Part shown: positions 34,539-46,500 of the stretch, piece by piece
Layout of the letters: each line of letters begins with the position of its first letter
Position numbering within the stretch: position 1 is the stretch's first letter
Origin: Coptis chinensis
Lineage: Eukaryota; Streptophyta; Magnoliopsida; Ranunculales; Ranunculaceae
Direction: 5' to 3'
Assembly (NCBI GenBank): GCA_015680905.1
Contig: CM027378.1
Location: forward strand, 74,305,501 to 74,369,500
Length of the DNA: 64,000 nucleotides
The notes under the pieces: generated by a model
What the model saw: only the letters and a program-made list of their open reading frames with translations
Told to the model about the DNA's origin: nothing
Databases searched by the model: none
Translations under genes and position numbers: made by a program

Positions 34539-35131
34539 AAGGGTCTTTGAAAAAACTCTGCTTATAATAAGCACTTTTTAGTTGAGGCTGAAGAAAGAGT
34601 GCAAGCCGTGTAGTCAAAAAGTCGTTTGGATGATTCTGTTTATTTGAAGGTTTTAGGGGCCAACGGGTTTTTCCGCATGTTAACATGTTTTAATAAGAAA
34701 AAACAGAGCATGAGACCAAAAAAGCCTTCAGAAAAAAGGGACAAAACTATTGATGTTTATTAGGTGAAGGCGTTAAGCTAGTTCAAAATATGTTTCGGTT
34801 TAGGTGAATGTGATTGAATATTTCCTTTTCAATGTCATGCTTTAAATTTTGGTAGTTTTGAGGTGATTTTCAGTAGTTAATTTTTGGATATTGTGATTGT
34901 GATTGGTCATTAGAATTTATTTAAGATCTTTTTGTTTGTTTTATGAATTAAGATGTCCTAAGAAGTAAGAAGGGCTTTCACTGTCATCAATACTTTTGTT
35001 TTTTTGGGTTGGCGTTCTTGTTTTTAAGCAAAGGTTATCTAATAATCAGATGCTTAGAGGAAGAACTCTACAAATGTGGGCTCATTTAATATTTTTCTTT
35101 TTCTTTTAAAAGATTTCATCATATCTCCAAG
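34539..35131. other. PP2C upstream region; no gene
   Basis: AT-rich promoter-side DNA up to the second MITE. TCTCCAAG at 35124-35131 is the left target duplication of that MITE. Confidence 0.4.
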
Positions 35132-35532
35132 CATAATACAAAATATCTCGATATATCGTGATATTTGGGGATATCTATCCAAATTTCAAAAAAAGATATA
35201 TAAATATCATGATATGTTCAGAGATATATATGACTGCAAATATCGACGATATTTGCGATATTTTTGAATATTTTGCGATATTTGGCGATATTTTGTGTAT
35301 ATAACAATTTTATTTAATATTTACCATTATATTTCAAATAAATATAAATAATATGTCATTATATATCAAGAAATATCTATAATATCTACGATATTTGTCG
35401 ATATTTTGAATATATCCACGATATTTGTATGTGAAACAATGTCAAATATCCTCAAAGAGGGGGATATATCTACGATACATATCCAGAAATTAAATATCGA
35501 TAAATACCCATATCCTGATATTTTGTACTATG
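35132..35532. mobile_element. hAT-like MITE, copy 2 (401 bp)
   Basis: Ends CATAATACAAAATATC and (reverse complement of the right end) CATAGTACAAAATATC form the terminal inverted repeat. It is flanked by a perfect 8-bp duplication TCTCCAAG (35124-35131 and 35533-35540). The interior aligns throughout with 24160-24580, mainly lacking a ~20-bp stretch of GATATTT words. Confidence 0.88.
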
Positions 35533-36173
35533 TCTCCAAGTACTTTTATATCATCAGGCTTTGCTTTGGTGTTCATTATCTTTATAATTAAAGTGATGGA
35601 TTTCTATATTGTCAGTAAAAAGAAGAGCTTTGTCCAATAAGGGTGTGAGAATCCACAAGTGTGTGTTCCCTTTGATTATTAGAATTTTTACAAGGGAAAT
35701 AAAGTTTTTCTTCTTTACCAAAAAAAAAGAAAGTTATTCTTATGAATCGAAAAGTAGCACAATTACAAGGAATGCCAGCACCCTAGCTGGTAACACACGC
35801 GACTTGAGTTGCATTGAGTCCCTCGCTAATAGTGTTAAGGGATGCTAAATATGTGTTCGGGAGTCGGGACTTTGGGGAATAACAATTTCAAGAAAAAAGA
35901 AATTTGTAAATTAGCTTCTATGCAACTAAGACGGTGTATTCTGAGAAACAAGGTTTGAATTACACATGTATTCCGATAAGCGAATTTTGCTGCAAATCGA
36001 TCACACTTGCCCAAAGATGTGTCGCTATGGAGTAGTGGTAGGCTTGAGTTTGTAAGAGTTATAGAATGTCCTCAAAAAACTTATTTTAGGTTCATCTGAA
36101 GGTTCTAATGTTGTAAAGAGATACTGTAATATTATTCTCTTACTTCTATAAAATATAGGGTGAACTACCCCCT

Positions 36174-36293
36174 CCACTAGATGGGAAATTAGGGTCTCCC
36201 CCCTAAATACACACAAAAAAATTTCGGTCAACCCACTTTGACTTTTTTTTTTGTGTGTATTTAGGGGGGAGACCCTAATTTCCCATCTAGTGG
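36174..36293. repeat. Near-perfect inverted repeat (48-bp arms, ~24-bp loop)
   Basis: The arm at 36174-36221 (CCACTAGATGGGAAATTAGG through ACACACAAAAAAA) is repeated in reverse complement at 36246-36293. Arms are essentially identical, so the transcript would fold into a long hairpin. No coding capacity. Confidence 0.88.
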
Positions 36294-36319
36294 GGGAAAA
36301 TCTAATTGGCTCATCTAGT

Positions 36320-36344
36320 GGGGTGGGGTGGGGTGGGGTGGGGG
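36320..36344 (+). repeat. (GGGGT) tract, five G-runs
   Basis: G-runs of 4, 4, 4, 4 and 5 separated by single T residues meet the usual intramolecular G-quadruplex pattern. It lies 26 bp after the long inverted repeat. Confidence 0.85.
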
Positions 36345-37139
36345 TGTAGGGTGTAACTAATTAACCCTAAAATATATTTTTACTTGTGTGCAAAAAAAAA
36401 AAAAAAAAAAAAAACTCACACCGTGTTATTGCTATTAGCATTGCAATTGTTTCATATTTTGCTCTGTTTTTATTGAAATAGATCAAATTATTTTTATCAA
36501 CTTCTTCTATTAAATATATCAATCGTCACTCGTGTAAAACATGTTGGGAGAATTTACTAGAAAATCACACCTCAACCTAGTTACTCTCTATTCCAAATGA
36601 CTTTTTTTGGATGTAGTCAGACCAAGAAAGTCACCTACCCAAGACTTTGGTAATTGTCATAACAAATTCAATAGAGCAATAAATACTACTACTTAATCCA
36701 CATACAATCTATAACAAATAATAAATATGAAATTAAATGCAAAAAGACACAAGATTTAAGGTGGTTAGGTAAATGTTATCTACTTCCACACAAGAGCCGA
36801 GTTTCCTTTATAATAAAGATTAGAGCGTTTACACGAGTTAACTAGAATCAAGAACAAACAACCTTACTCAAATCCTAACTCAATAGAGCTCCTACAATTC
36901 CCTTGAAAATGAATCTCTCAAAGTTATCTCAACCCTAACCATATTATATTGGTAGAAAAGTATAAAGACTTTTTGTAATTTAGATAAAATATAGGGACTA
37001 ATATATAATTTAGACAAAATATAAGGACTGTTATGTAGTTATCGTAAAATATAAAGACTATCTTACAATTACCATAAACAATAGGGACTGTTATGTAGTT
37101 TATATAAAGCTTAGGAACTTAAATTTATATAAAACAAAA

Positions 37140-37198
<59 letters not shown>

Positions 37199-38377
37199 AA
37201 AACAAAACAAAACAAAAAAAACATAGGAATTATCAAAATGCCCCTAGGACGTACATGCACCAAAATTATTGTTCATCGACCCAGATTTTTTCATTTAAAA
37301 TATAGGCAAAATCGTTATTTTTCATTTATATATATATGAATAGAGTCCCGATCTTATAAGTATATACTTAAGTTAGTAATTAACAGACTACACCTTACAG
37401 GATATCAAAAAAAAAAAAAAAAAACCTTACAGGATATCCACGAGATTTAATAATCCTGAAACACAGAAAAAACCCCACCGTAATCTCTCTCTCTCTCTTT
37501 TATTTCTCTCTCCTACTTTTCTTTCTCCCGTAACTATTCTTCTCTCTCAACCAAATTAAATAAACAAAATCTCTCTCTCTCTCTCTCTCCTTGAAGCAGT
37601 GATGAAAATAGAGGTAAATGTAAGGTTGACTTCGATTTTGTATTTCTATAACTTTTTTCTTGTAGAATTTTTTTGTTATTAGTAATTTTATTTGGGGTTA
37701 ATATTTTTTGCGGCATACGGAGTCTGTGTTGAATTTAAATATGATAAGGGATGGGTGTGTCAGGGTGCATGTGTGATGTAGTGAAGTTGAACTTCATTCA
37801 TTTCTAAGATTTTTTTCTTTGGTGATTTGAGGTCGTGGACTCGTGGTCCATATGCTAATAAATCTTCTCTAAACTAAAATTTAGTGGTTCACCCTGGTAA
37901 ATTATTTTCTGGAGATCTTTAGAAGAATGTTCAATCACATGGCAAGGATACCACCTTATTAGCTCAAAGACATTTTGTTAGAAGCAGGGACACTATATTA
38001 AATTGGTTCTTCCTAAAACAAGTAAAGAGGAACAACTTCTTTAACACAGGAGAGGTCGGAAAGAGTTGGGTATAGGTCTGCATAATATGGAGAAAGAGTT
38101 TGTATTATACTATGAGATGTTGATTTCAGTTTGCTGCATTTATATTATGATTTTGCTTGTGAGCTTTGCTTCATGTCCTAGTCTGAAACATTTGCATCCA
38201 GATTTGAGTCCCACATTCCAACCAAAAATCTAAGTCCAGAGTCATACCTTTATGACTCCTGATCCTTGTCATTAGACATATACATGTCTACTTTTATAAC
38301 AACACTTAAGATATATCATAACTTAATTGTTATAAGCTTTTGTAATTCTTTCCAATGACAGAATGACTTACTATATA
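36345..38377. other. Degraded repeat-rich intergenic DNA with homopolymer and CT microsatellites
   Basis: Contains a poly(A) run near 36390-36412, degenerate ~33-bp words of the AATATAGGGACT type at about 36967-37120, a 57-A run at 37141-37197 followed by CAAAA units, and CT microsatellites at about 37483-37498 and 37570-37589. The CT tracts before an ATG at 37602 look like a plant 5' leader with a GT donor 13 bases later, but no downstream exon could be linked. Confidence 0.4.
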
Positions 38378-40468
38378 TGTCACACTCTAAATTTCCAAAA
38401 AATTTAAAATAGGGAATTATCCAAGATATAATTATCTCAGTCGTCACCCTGTTCAATCATCTAAAACCCCAAGATGAAACGAAACCCTAATAACATATTA
38501 TCGACAATATTAAAATCTGAGATCAAATTTAAAACCAAAAAGAACAATCCTTCTATCACATTATTAAACTACAAAGAAACTAACCAACTCTATTACATCT
38601 GTCTCAAAATAAAACCGTACACTTTAGAAAACTTAAACCAGAAGACTCCAAGAGCAAATCTAAATCACGTGCCCTCATCCACTGCACTCCACCATCTATG
38701 TTTTCAAGAACATACCCACGTTGTAAAACAAAGCAAACATGGGTCAGCAAATTGAATTTGCTGGTATGAGTAAGACTAAATATAAAAATAATATGTTCAA
38801 TATTTCAAATAAATGAATATACTATTACAATCATTTCAACTTGGAAGACAAGTTAGTTCCGTTTTCTCAAAACGGCATGTAGTTTCTTCTCAAGTAATAT
38901 TTCACCACCAATATACAATTCCAAAAATCTCATATAACAGTACTCATCATTCCCACTTTCCAAAATAACTCACAACATAAATACCACTTATATTCCACTT
39001 ATTAAATGCACATATGATAACATAATTAAATATGAGTTTGATACACCCTACCTTTAAGCCAACATGTTGTCTTAGGGTAGGATATTTATGTCCCACCATA
39101 AAAGATTAATAGATCCTACCCTCCTGCAAAATAGAGTTAGACATCACAATAAAATGATTTATTTCAGCCAATCAAATTTTCATTCATAATCAAACCCCAT
39201 TTAAGACATTTAAGTCTAATTGATACAACCTGGTTCGTCTCGCATATTCAGGGAATGCCACTTATCATAATACCTATATCAAGGGTAGTCATTCACATGA
39301 CATCATTACGTACGTCATAAAGTTTTTGCGTGCATAACCATAGATCTCAGACTATCACAAGTTATTAATATTTTCGTAATAACGTATCAAGTTATAGTCA
39401 GTTCGCAATTACATAAAAGATCACAAGCATTCACTAATATTATTTGCAGTCACACTTCACATCCATAACATCACACAAATTCACATACTTTTTGTTCATT
39501 CAATTCCACAATGTATCTTGTTTATTAATCACTTATTTACTGACCTCACCTTTAGTTCATACTCCACGATTTGCACTCCACACATTTGCCAAATCACACA
39601 TACCCGTATGCCTCCCTCACACCGAGTACAACTACAAGATATATGTCCCAAGCGGGGATATCGCCTTTAGGAACATATTTACATCTTGCAAACTCGTAAC
39701 TTGTGAGTCACAACCATCTCTGGGATTTCCATGCACATAATCACAGCCTCTTATGGGCATTCAATATCTCAGGTCATTCATGGCACATTCAATGAATACC
39801 TAAGGTCATTCCCGCCACATTCAAGGAATACCCATCATACACTAACAGGTCAAGTTATTTTCCTGCATCAATGCAAATCAATCACGCATTTAAATATTAT
39901 TGAACGCAACACGAATGATCATCAATCAAATACAATTCAAACATCCACAATCACGTACACAATTAAATACTAACATTATACACATATAGTTATCACAAAA
40001 ACTAATATATAATATATAATATAGTGGCTGCACTTTTACTCAAATTAAGTACCTATGTATCCAAATCTTTCAAGATTGGAATCAAGCCTTCGTAGTTCTT
40101 ATCAGCCACATAGTCAAAATCCATCAGTGCCAAGTCAAATAAGACAACACAACTTTGCATTAAATCATTGAACAGGGAAAGACATATACGTGGATCACAA
40201 TCAAGAAATTTCCACTTATGATCTTCTATATTTATTAGAACGATCTAAAATACTTTAACATCTGCAACATTAGCTACAGTCCCGCAATAGTGAAATATTT
40301 TTCTTTTATGTATCTTTCAATCTCTTCGTCGTCTATGCTTTTGTTTTGACTATTTTACCCCTTAGTTGTTTAGTAAATTGACAATATTGCCCTTAGATTT
40401 TAAGCAAAACGAAAGCTTGCACATGTAGCAGCTATACATAATCAATCAACAGTAACACATATGGTCCA
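38378..40468 (-). mobile_element. Possible solo LTR, reverse orientation
   Basis: On minus the segment would start TGGACCATATGTG and end TTTAGAGTGTGACA, with TG...CA ends and a flanking ATATA on both sides (38373-38377 and 40469-40473). The minus-strand end, with GATGATTGAACAGGGTGAC and a TTTTTTGGAAATTTAGAG phrase, resembles long LTRs of plant chromovirus (Tekay-type) elements. The duplication is AT-rich and therefore weak evidence, and no internal region is present. Frames at 38474, 39444 and 39731 are not convincing genes. Confidence 0.35.
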
Positions 40469-40829
40469 ATATATAAGTGGCTCATTTTGCACAGTAGTAT
40501 TAATCCAACAATAGCACTATTTACACACTTCAAAGACCATTAATACTGAGTAGTGGAAAATGTTCCCAGTGACCCACGTCAACCCCCTTTTTTCTCTAAG
40601 ACTGACGCATCAGATTTTACATAAAAAAAGAAATTCTACGCCTTTTTTTGGCGATTTCAATTTTTCGTAACCCAAAATAGATAAAAACCTCTTTCTATAC
40701 TTTTTTTTTCAATTCTACAGAACACTCCCAAGTCTCCAAACCCTCTCTCTTAATTCATCTCTTCAAACCCTCTCTCTTACGAGAACAACAATCAGCACCT
40801 AGAGAAAATAGCTACAAAGAGGGCCTCAC

Positions 40830-41014
40830 CCGTACACAGACATTAGTATTCATAGTGAAAACTCGGAGACAGCGCAGATGAGCTCTTCTTAATGTCTCTT
40901 TCTCTTTAAGGCCTGAAGAAATAAACGAGACAACATCTGGCTGAACCAATTCTGCAGATCGTGAAGCCCATGAAGCTAGGGCAAGCAAGATTGCAACCTT
41001 CACTTCTTCATTTC
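40830..41014 (-). pseudogene. GCN1: Captured exon of GCN1 (eIF2-alpha kinase activator / ILITYHIA)
   Basis: On minus, an AG acceptor (TTTTGCACAG) precedes and a GTGAGG donor follows a 185-bp open stretch encoding an EEVKVAILLALASW, VQPDVVSFISSGLKEKE, LRRAHLRCLR series. I recognise this as a HEAT-repeat segment of plant GCN1, the large ribosome-associated activator of the GCN2 kinase. Only this single exon is present; neighbouring exons of a ~2,600-residue protein are absent. It is therefore an isolated gene fragment, with its splice sites intact, adjoining an unrelated fragment on the other strand. Confidence 0.7.
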
Positions 41015-41041
41015 CTGTGCAAAAGGAGTAGGGACAGTGTC

Positions 41042-41990
41042 TCATAGAAGTACAGAGATATCAAAATTGTGTCTTGGATTAAATCTAAAGGTTGAATCAG
41101 ATAAAGCTAATATGGATATTAGTTGCTATGTTGCTGCTATTGGATCTACTATTGCTTATCTTGCTAAAACCAAAGACGAGGGTCGAAGGCGGATTCGGCA
41201 GATGGCGGGGCGGTTTCTAAGGAAGAAAAACTAGTTGAAACTTCATTACTATTGTTAGTTCAATTCTCCACCACCACCCCCAGTGTCGAAACCTTTACCA
41301 ACTGTTTCTGTTGTGGTGTCGGTCCATTATGCTTCTGATTGAGGGAAAAGAGCAGTGGCATCGCCTTATGAGTTGAGTGCGGAATTGAGTTCAGTAGTTG
41401 GAAGTGGACCGTTGGGGAAAAATGTTGCAAAAGATGTCGAGGCGGCTACTGCTGCTCCTGCCCCTGTAATGTAAGTTCGAAACCAACTTTTTCTTTGAAT
41501 GTGGAATTGGGTTTTGTTGTTCCTTTTACTACAGTTAATGCAGAGTGCTGTTAGTAGGAATTGAAAGTCTCTTGGTATCGACGTTTAGAGTTGGGTATAC
41601 TATTACTACTGATGCTCTTGACAGTCTTTACAAGAAGGTAATATCTTATTTGAAGTTGTTTAGAGTTTGGTATACTATTACTACTGATGCTCTTGACAGT
41701 CTTTACAAGAAGGTAATATCTTATTTGAAGTTGTTGATGTTATGAATGTATAGTTATCCATGCATTATTGATTTGTTTTGATTTTGATATAATTTTCTTA
41801 TATATAATGTATTAGTAGAATTCATAGATTAAGTCGAAGGGAGTCACTTGAGTGCATTTCTTGCAAAGGCGATTGCTCTTGCATTGGTTAAACACCCAGT
41901 TGTGAATTCTAGCTGTACATATGGAAGTAGTTTTACATATAATAGCATCATTAACATTGATGTTGCTGTAGCTATTGACAGTTGATTGAT
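41042..41990 (+). pseudogene. Degraded fragment of plastid pyruvate dehydrogenase E2 (dihydrolipoyl acetyltransferase)
   Basis: Pieces appear in the correct order for E2. The end of a lipoyl domain (KVESDKANMD, whose Lys is the lipoylation site, then STIAYLAKTKDE) lies at about 41083-41180. A Pro-rich linker (SPPPPPVSKPLP) and the E1/E3-binding domain (KRAVASPYELSAELSSVVG, GPLGKNVAKDVEAA) lie at 41262-41470. The start of the catalytic domain (STFRVGYTITTDALDSLYKK) lies at about 41580-41640, is duplicated, and continues with LAKAIALALVKHPVVNSSC and SFTYNSIINIDVAVAID at about 41855-41980. Likely introns separate the pieces. In-frame stops and small deletions break every segment, and the C-terminal catalytic half is missing. 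The working protein would transfer acetyl groups to CoA in plastid acetyl-CoA synthesis. Order and motifs make this identification firm. Confidence 0.82.
41587..41736 (+). repeat. 75-bp tandem duplication in the E2 fragment
   Basis: Copies 41587-41661 and 41662-41736 are nearly identical and span the last E2 codons (TTDALDSLYKK), the GT donor and the start of the intron. The unit is 25 codons, so the frame continues. Confidence 0.9.
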
Positions 41991-42096
41991 GGTATGCCTA
42001 TCAATCCTAAACAATCTTGGCATATTAGCCTATGAATTATTCAAATAGGATAGAGTACCAGAAAAATCAAAATCATTATTTTTTTGTTTCGGATCT

Positions 42097-43225
42097 TCAA
42101 TATCATGCTTAGTTGCTTACCTTTATTGCGAAACTATTGTATAGGTTTCGCTCAATCCGGTTTATTAGCACTTTTTTGAACTAAGAAAGCCCTTGGTTTG
42201 AGTTTCACATTAGATAAAAAATAATAATAATACAAGAATAAGAAAATCGAGAAAATCATATTTAAACATTTGTTTAGTGTGCATTAATGTACAAGAGGTG
42301 GATCAATTTGAAACTTTTTGAGTTTAACTTGATTAAGAGGATTAGGGTTTAGAAAGGAGGCTGTTGGACTAAAGTCAGACAAGTTTTTTTAATTTTTCTA
42401 ATCAATTATTCATAATTTTTTGTATTATTGAATTGGTTCATCCCCAAAATGAAGATGCGCTAACCCTGGCTTTTAGTTCACACCCTACTTTTTCTTCACT
42501 TCCTCAATATCATGCTTAGTTGCTTACCTTTATTGCGAAACTATTGTATAGGTTTCGCTCAATCCAGTTTATTAGCACTTTTTTGGACTAAGAAAGCCCT
42601 TGCTTTGAGTTTCACATTAGATAAAAAAAAAGGAATACAAGAATAAGAAAATCGAGAAAATCATATTTAAACATTTGTTCAGTGTGCATTAATGTACAAG
42701 AGGTGAATCAATTTGAAACTTTTTGAGTTTAACTTGATTAAGAGGATTAGGGTTTAGAAAGGAGGCTATTGGACTAAAGTCAGGCAAGTTTTTTTAATTT
42801 TTCTAATCAATTATTCACAATTTTTCGTATTATTGAATTGGTTCTTCCTGTGAAACTATTGTATAGGTTTTGCTCAATCCGGTTTATTAGCACTTTTTTG
42901 GACTAAGAAAGCCCTTGGTTTGAGTTTCACATTAGATAAAAAAAAAAGAATACAAGAATAAGAAAATCGAGAAAATCATATTTAAACATTTGTTCAGTGT
43001 GCATTAATGTACAAGAGGTGAATCAATTTGAAACACTTTGAGTTTAACTTGATTAAGAGGATTATGGTTTAGAAAGGAGGCTGTTGGACTAAAGTCAGGC
43101 AAGTTTTTTTTAATTTTTCTAATCAATTATTCACAATTTTTTGTATTATTTAATTGGTTCTTCCCCAAAATGAAGATGCGCTAACCCTGGCTTTTAGTTC
43201 ACGCCCTACTTTTTCTTCACTTCCT
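42097..43225 (+). repeat. Three tandem copies of a ~350-410-bp unit
   Basis: Units start near 42097 and 42504 (TCAATATCATGCTTAGTTGC) and near 42849, the third lacking the first ~33 bp and the second lacking the last ~70 bp. Shared phrases include TTTGAGTTTCACATTAGATA and GATTAAGAGGATTAGGGTTT. Copies are highly similar, so the duplication is relatively recent. No coding function is seen. Confidence 0.88.
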
Positions 43226-43320
43226 CCCTGTCAACGATGGAAAGTTTTTTTTTGTTTAACTTTTTTCTATTTATTTGAGGTCTGAATTTCCATTCAATTT
43301 TGATATTTTTTTTCCTTCCA

Positions 43321-43496
43321 ATGAGAAAAAGACCAAAGAAAATAGTAGAGACAATGATGAAAGCGAGTCTACCACTCCAAGGAGGACTGAGAAAGATGTT
43401 GGTGAGTGTTCTAACTTATTCTTCAACAAACATGATGTCTCCACCATCAAAAGCGGTGGTTTACGAGCAACACGGACCACGTGTTCAAGTCACTAG
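43321..43496 (+). pseudogene. Captured first exon resembling mitochondrial trans-2-enoyl-CoA reductase (MECR)
   Basis: The frame from ATG at 43321 ends with MMSPPSKAVVYEQHG...QVTR and then a GT donor (AG|GTAG at 43496-43497). In plant MECR-type reductases the mature protein begins with an almost identical SPPSKAVVYE.HG block after a mitochondrial presequence. The preceding residues (basic and Ser-rich) fit a presequence. Exons for the rest of the enzyme, including its NADPH-binding domain, are not found within several kb, so this is a single-exon fragment. Identification rests on ~20 residues and is moderate. Confidence 0.55.
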
Positions 43497-43500
43497 GTAG

Positions 43501-46500
43501 CTTCGAATATCTCCCTTCTTTCTTTCTTTCTCTGCTCAATGGTTTATTAAGTTGCCAAGTAGGTCATATAAGTATTTTATATAGCTCTAATATTGATTAT
43601 GTGGCCTAATGATTATGGTTTTCACACAATTAGATGTAATACCTGTTAGAAGGCATCATTAGTTTCCATCCTTTTTCAGAAGAAAATTGTGTGTTCATTA
43701 TTTTGAATGCACTCAACCCCCTTTTCTTTTAGGTTTTAACATCCTGGCACAAGCTGAAATTCGATGTGAATCATGATTTATAATTTGTGTTTGGTTAGAG
43801 TCATGATTCTTGGAAAACGGTGAGTAAATATAGAACATCACTATGTTTTTGTAGGGGAGAGAGTTTGAGCTGAATGTTTATTGGAATGCAAAGAAATATG
43901 AAAGAAGAGGATAATCCACTTCTCACGCCTTCGAGTTATGCTGAAGTTATTAACCTGAGTTAGATAGAGGAATGGACTTCTAGCAATTTCTGCTAATATT
44001 GTTAGTTATTCTAAAAGTATGTTTAGCAGGCTCTTTCCAAAGCACAGGTTTGTTCCTTTATGACTTTATTTAGTTATTGGCTAGAGCAACTTTTAGAGTT
44101 TTGTTTATTTCTTTCTCCTTTAGAAAAATAATCTCTTAACATCTTTCTTCAATGTGCAGTAGCTGCTTCAACGTAAATGCTTACTAACTTTTGCTGAGGA
44201 GGAGTCAAATTGACAGAGATTTCAGTTTTAGACTTTCCAGGTTAGCTCTCCATCATTTATAACATGCAAGTAGGTGAGATTGACAAAAGGGTTAATCAAG
44301 TTTCAAGTAATGACTGGGTTACTATGTTAAATGTGGCACACTTGATGGGTGGACCTTGGACTTTCCACTAGGCCACTTCAAACCTTCCAAGAATCCAAGG
44401 TCTCACTGATTTTGTAATTGAACTATGAATGGTTACCAAATGTTTACCAGAAGATGAAACAATTCATCCAAAAAATAAGTAACATGGTATTTGCTGATAA
44501 TAACGCCCCAAATCCCTGTACGATTACATCCCAGTCGATTACCGTTGTCTAAAAAAAAATCGATACCTATGAAATAAATAAATAAAAAATGGCGAGCGAA
44601 TCCAATCAAGTAGCAAGTGAATCTCACACTTTAGAAGCATTGAAGCCTGACTCAAACAAGAAATTGGAGCAGTGGAATCACTATCCAATTACCACAAAGC
44701 ACTTAATAGTCCTGAGACGTAGTTGCATAACTCTTGGTGTTGACCTGATGGGATAGATTCATAACGGAAATGTATTTATAGAATTAGAAATGTTTTGCTG
44801 GTATGACACTTAGTTTTAGCACCACTCTTCTTTTCTACACCCACATTTTGGATCTACTATATATTTTTGTTTCAATATCAGCATGAGTTTCTCACTTTAG
44901 TATGTCTAGATATACTTTTCCAGTCAAACTCTTGATATAATAATTCTCAAATGTTGGTCTGATTTACTTGCTTACTTCATAAGCTACTAGAAAAGCATAA
45001 TCTGGAGTATGGTTGAAACTATGTATTAAGTATTAGCAATCATTCAAAGTAGTTTCTCCATATTGGTATACTGCCAAGTATTACATATGGAATTGCTGAA
45101 TTTTATTGGAAAAATTATAATTCTTGGTTCTTCATTTGAATTGAGTTGGAAATATGCAGAGTTACATACTTATATTAGATGTACATGAAATGAGTACTTG
45201 GAAAATTTGGTAACTCAAAGATTTTATCCCCTTTGCATATACCATGGGTTGATCTTATGTATTGCTGTAATAATCAAAATGGGAAATTATAAAAACACGA
45301 TCAGCGATCTTGCACATGACTCTCATAATATTATTACATTGTTAGTTTGATTAAACTTAATTGGTGAACTAAGACTATTTTGATTGGTAGCTGGCATGCA
45401 ATTTATATAATATACTCAGTATATTAAGTTTGTGATGTAAGATTTTATTGATTACTTGGTATGCTATTTAGAAGTAATATGGAAGTGCTAGAGAGAGTGT
45501 GTATGTACCCTAATAAATAAAGCCTCAGAATTCCTAAAGTAGTCTGTAGTTTGTAACAGAGTAACAAGAAATATATAGCAAGCCTAAACATGGGATGATT
45601 TGGAAATGGGATTTGTGTGGAATTATGGATGGTTATTTAGTTTCAAATGGTTATATTGAATAATAGATTTAGGTGTTTTTTCTGTCAACGTGTTGATAAA
45701 GGTTGAAGGTTGAGCATTAGTTAACTGCCATCTTTGTTTTTTGGACGAGTTTCATGAGGAGGCCAACACATTTTTAACATGTTAAATAGGTATTATAGTC
45801 TATGGAGGTTGGTCAATTGACTTGAGGGAAGAGGCATTCTCTTTTGCTTACATTTTTCGAATGCAAGTGACATTTACTTTCTTTCACATTGATTAATCCG
45901 AACCATTTAGTTTCGCATTACTATTTTTTGAAATGCATGGCACAATCATGCATGGCGTGTTGGAGTTGAATATGACATAATGACTCTATTGAAAGAGATG
46001 GTAAGGTTTAGACTTTCATTAGTTAGCTTATTTGTTGTATGGTTGGTGACCGCTCAATTCAACTAGCCTCTTTGAGCTTCCCAGTTGTCGAAGAGTTTCG
46101 CACACGTAAGTTGGGATTAGGGCTGGAAATGGTATGGAATGAGACCCGGATCCTACCATATCCGAATCCATTTTAACGGATATGGTTTCTATGTTTGTTA
46201 CTAGAATCCGACCCGAATATCCGAAAACTCGAATCATTTTAAAAAGATTTATATTTTGATGCCGAAAAATTAATTTATATCTTACATTTATATATGAAAA
46301 TCATTAAAATAGTGTATTTTTTAATGTTTTTTAATAGATATGGATATCCGAAATCCGACCCGAATCCGGATGGATCCAAATATGGTAAAGAGTTTTGAGT
46401 GAGAATCCGACCCGAACCCGCTCCTGAAATTCATGCTTTCACTTAGAGAACTATAAGCAAGGGAAGCAAGCACTAATGGTTGTTTGAAGGTGATTTGCAC

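Noticed and set aside
37570..37620. 5' leader and first exon of a host gene (CT-rich leader, ATG, GT donor)
   Set aside because: The possible exon has only a few codons and no downstream exon with a recognisable protein could be connected.
44290..44375. Possible DUF4283/LINE-like GGPWTFH motif
   Set aside because: Only a few residues before a stop and no reverse transcriptase or endonuclease nearby.
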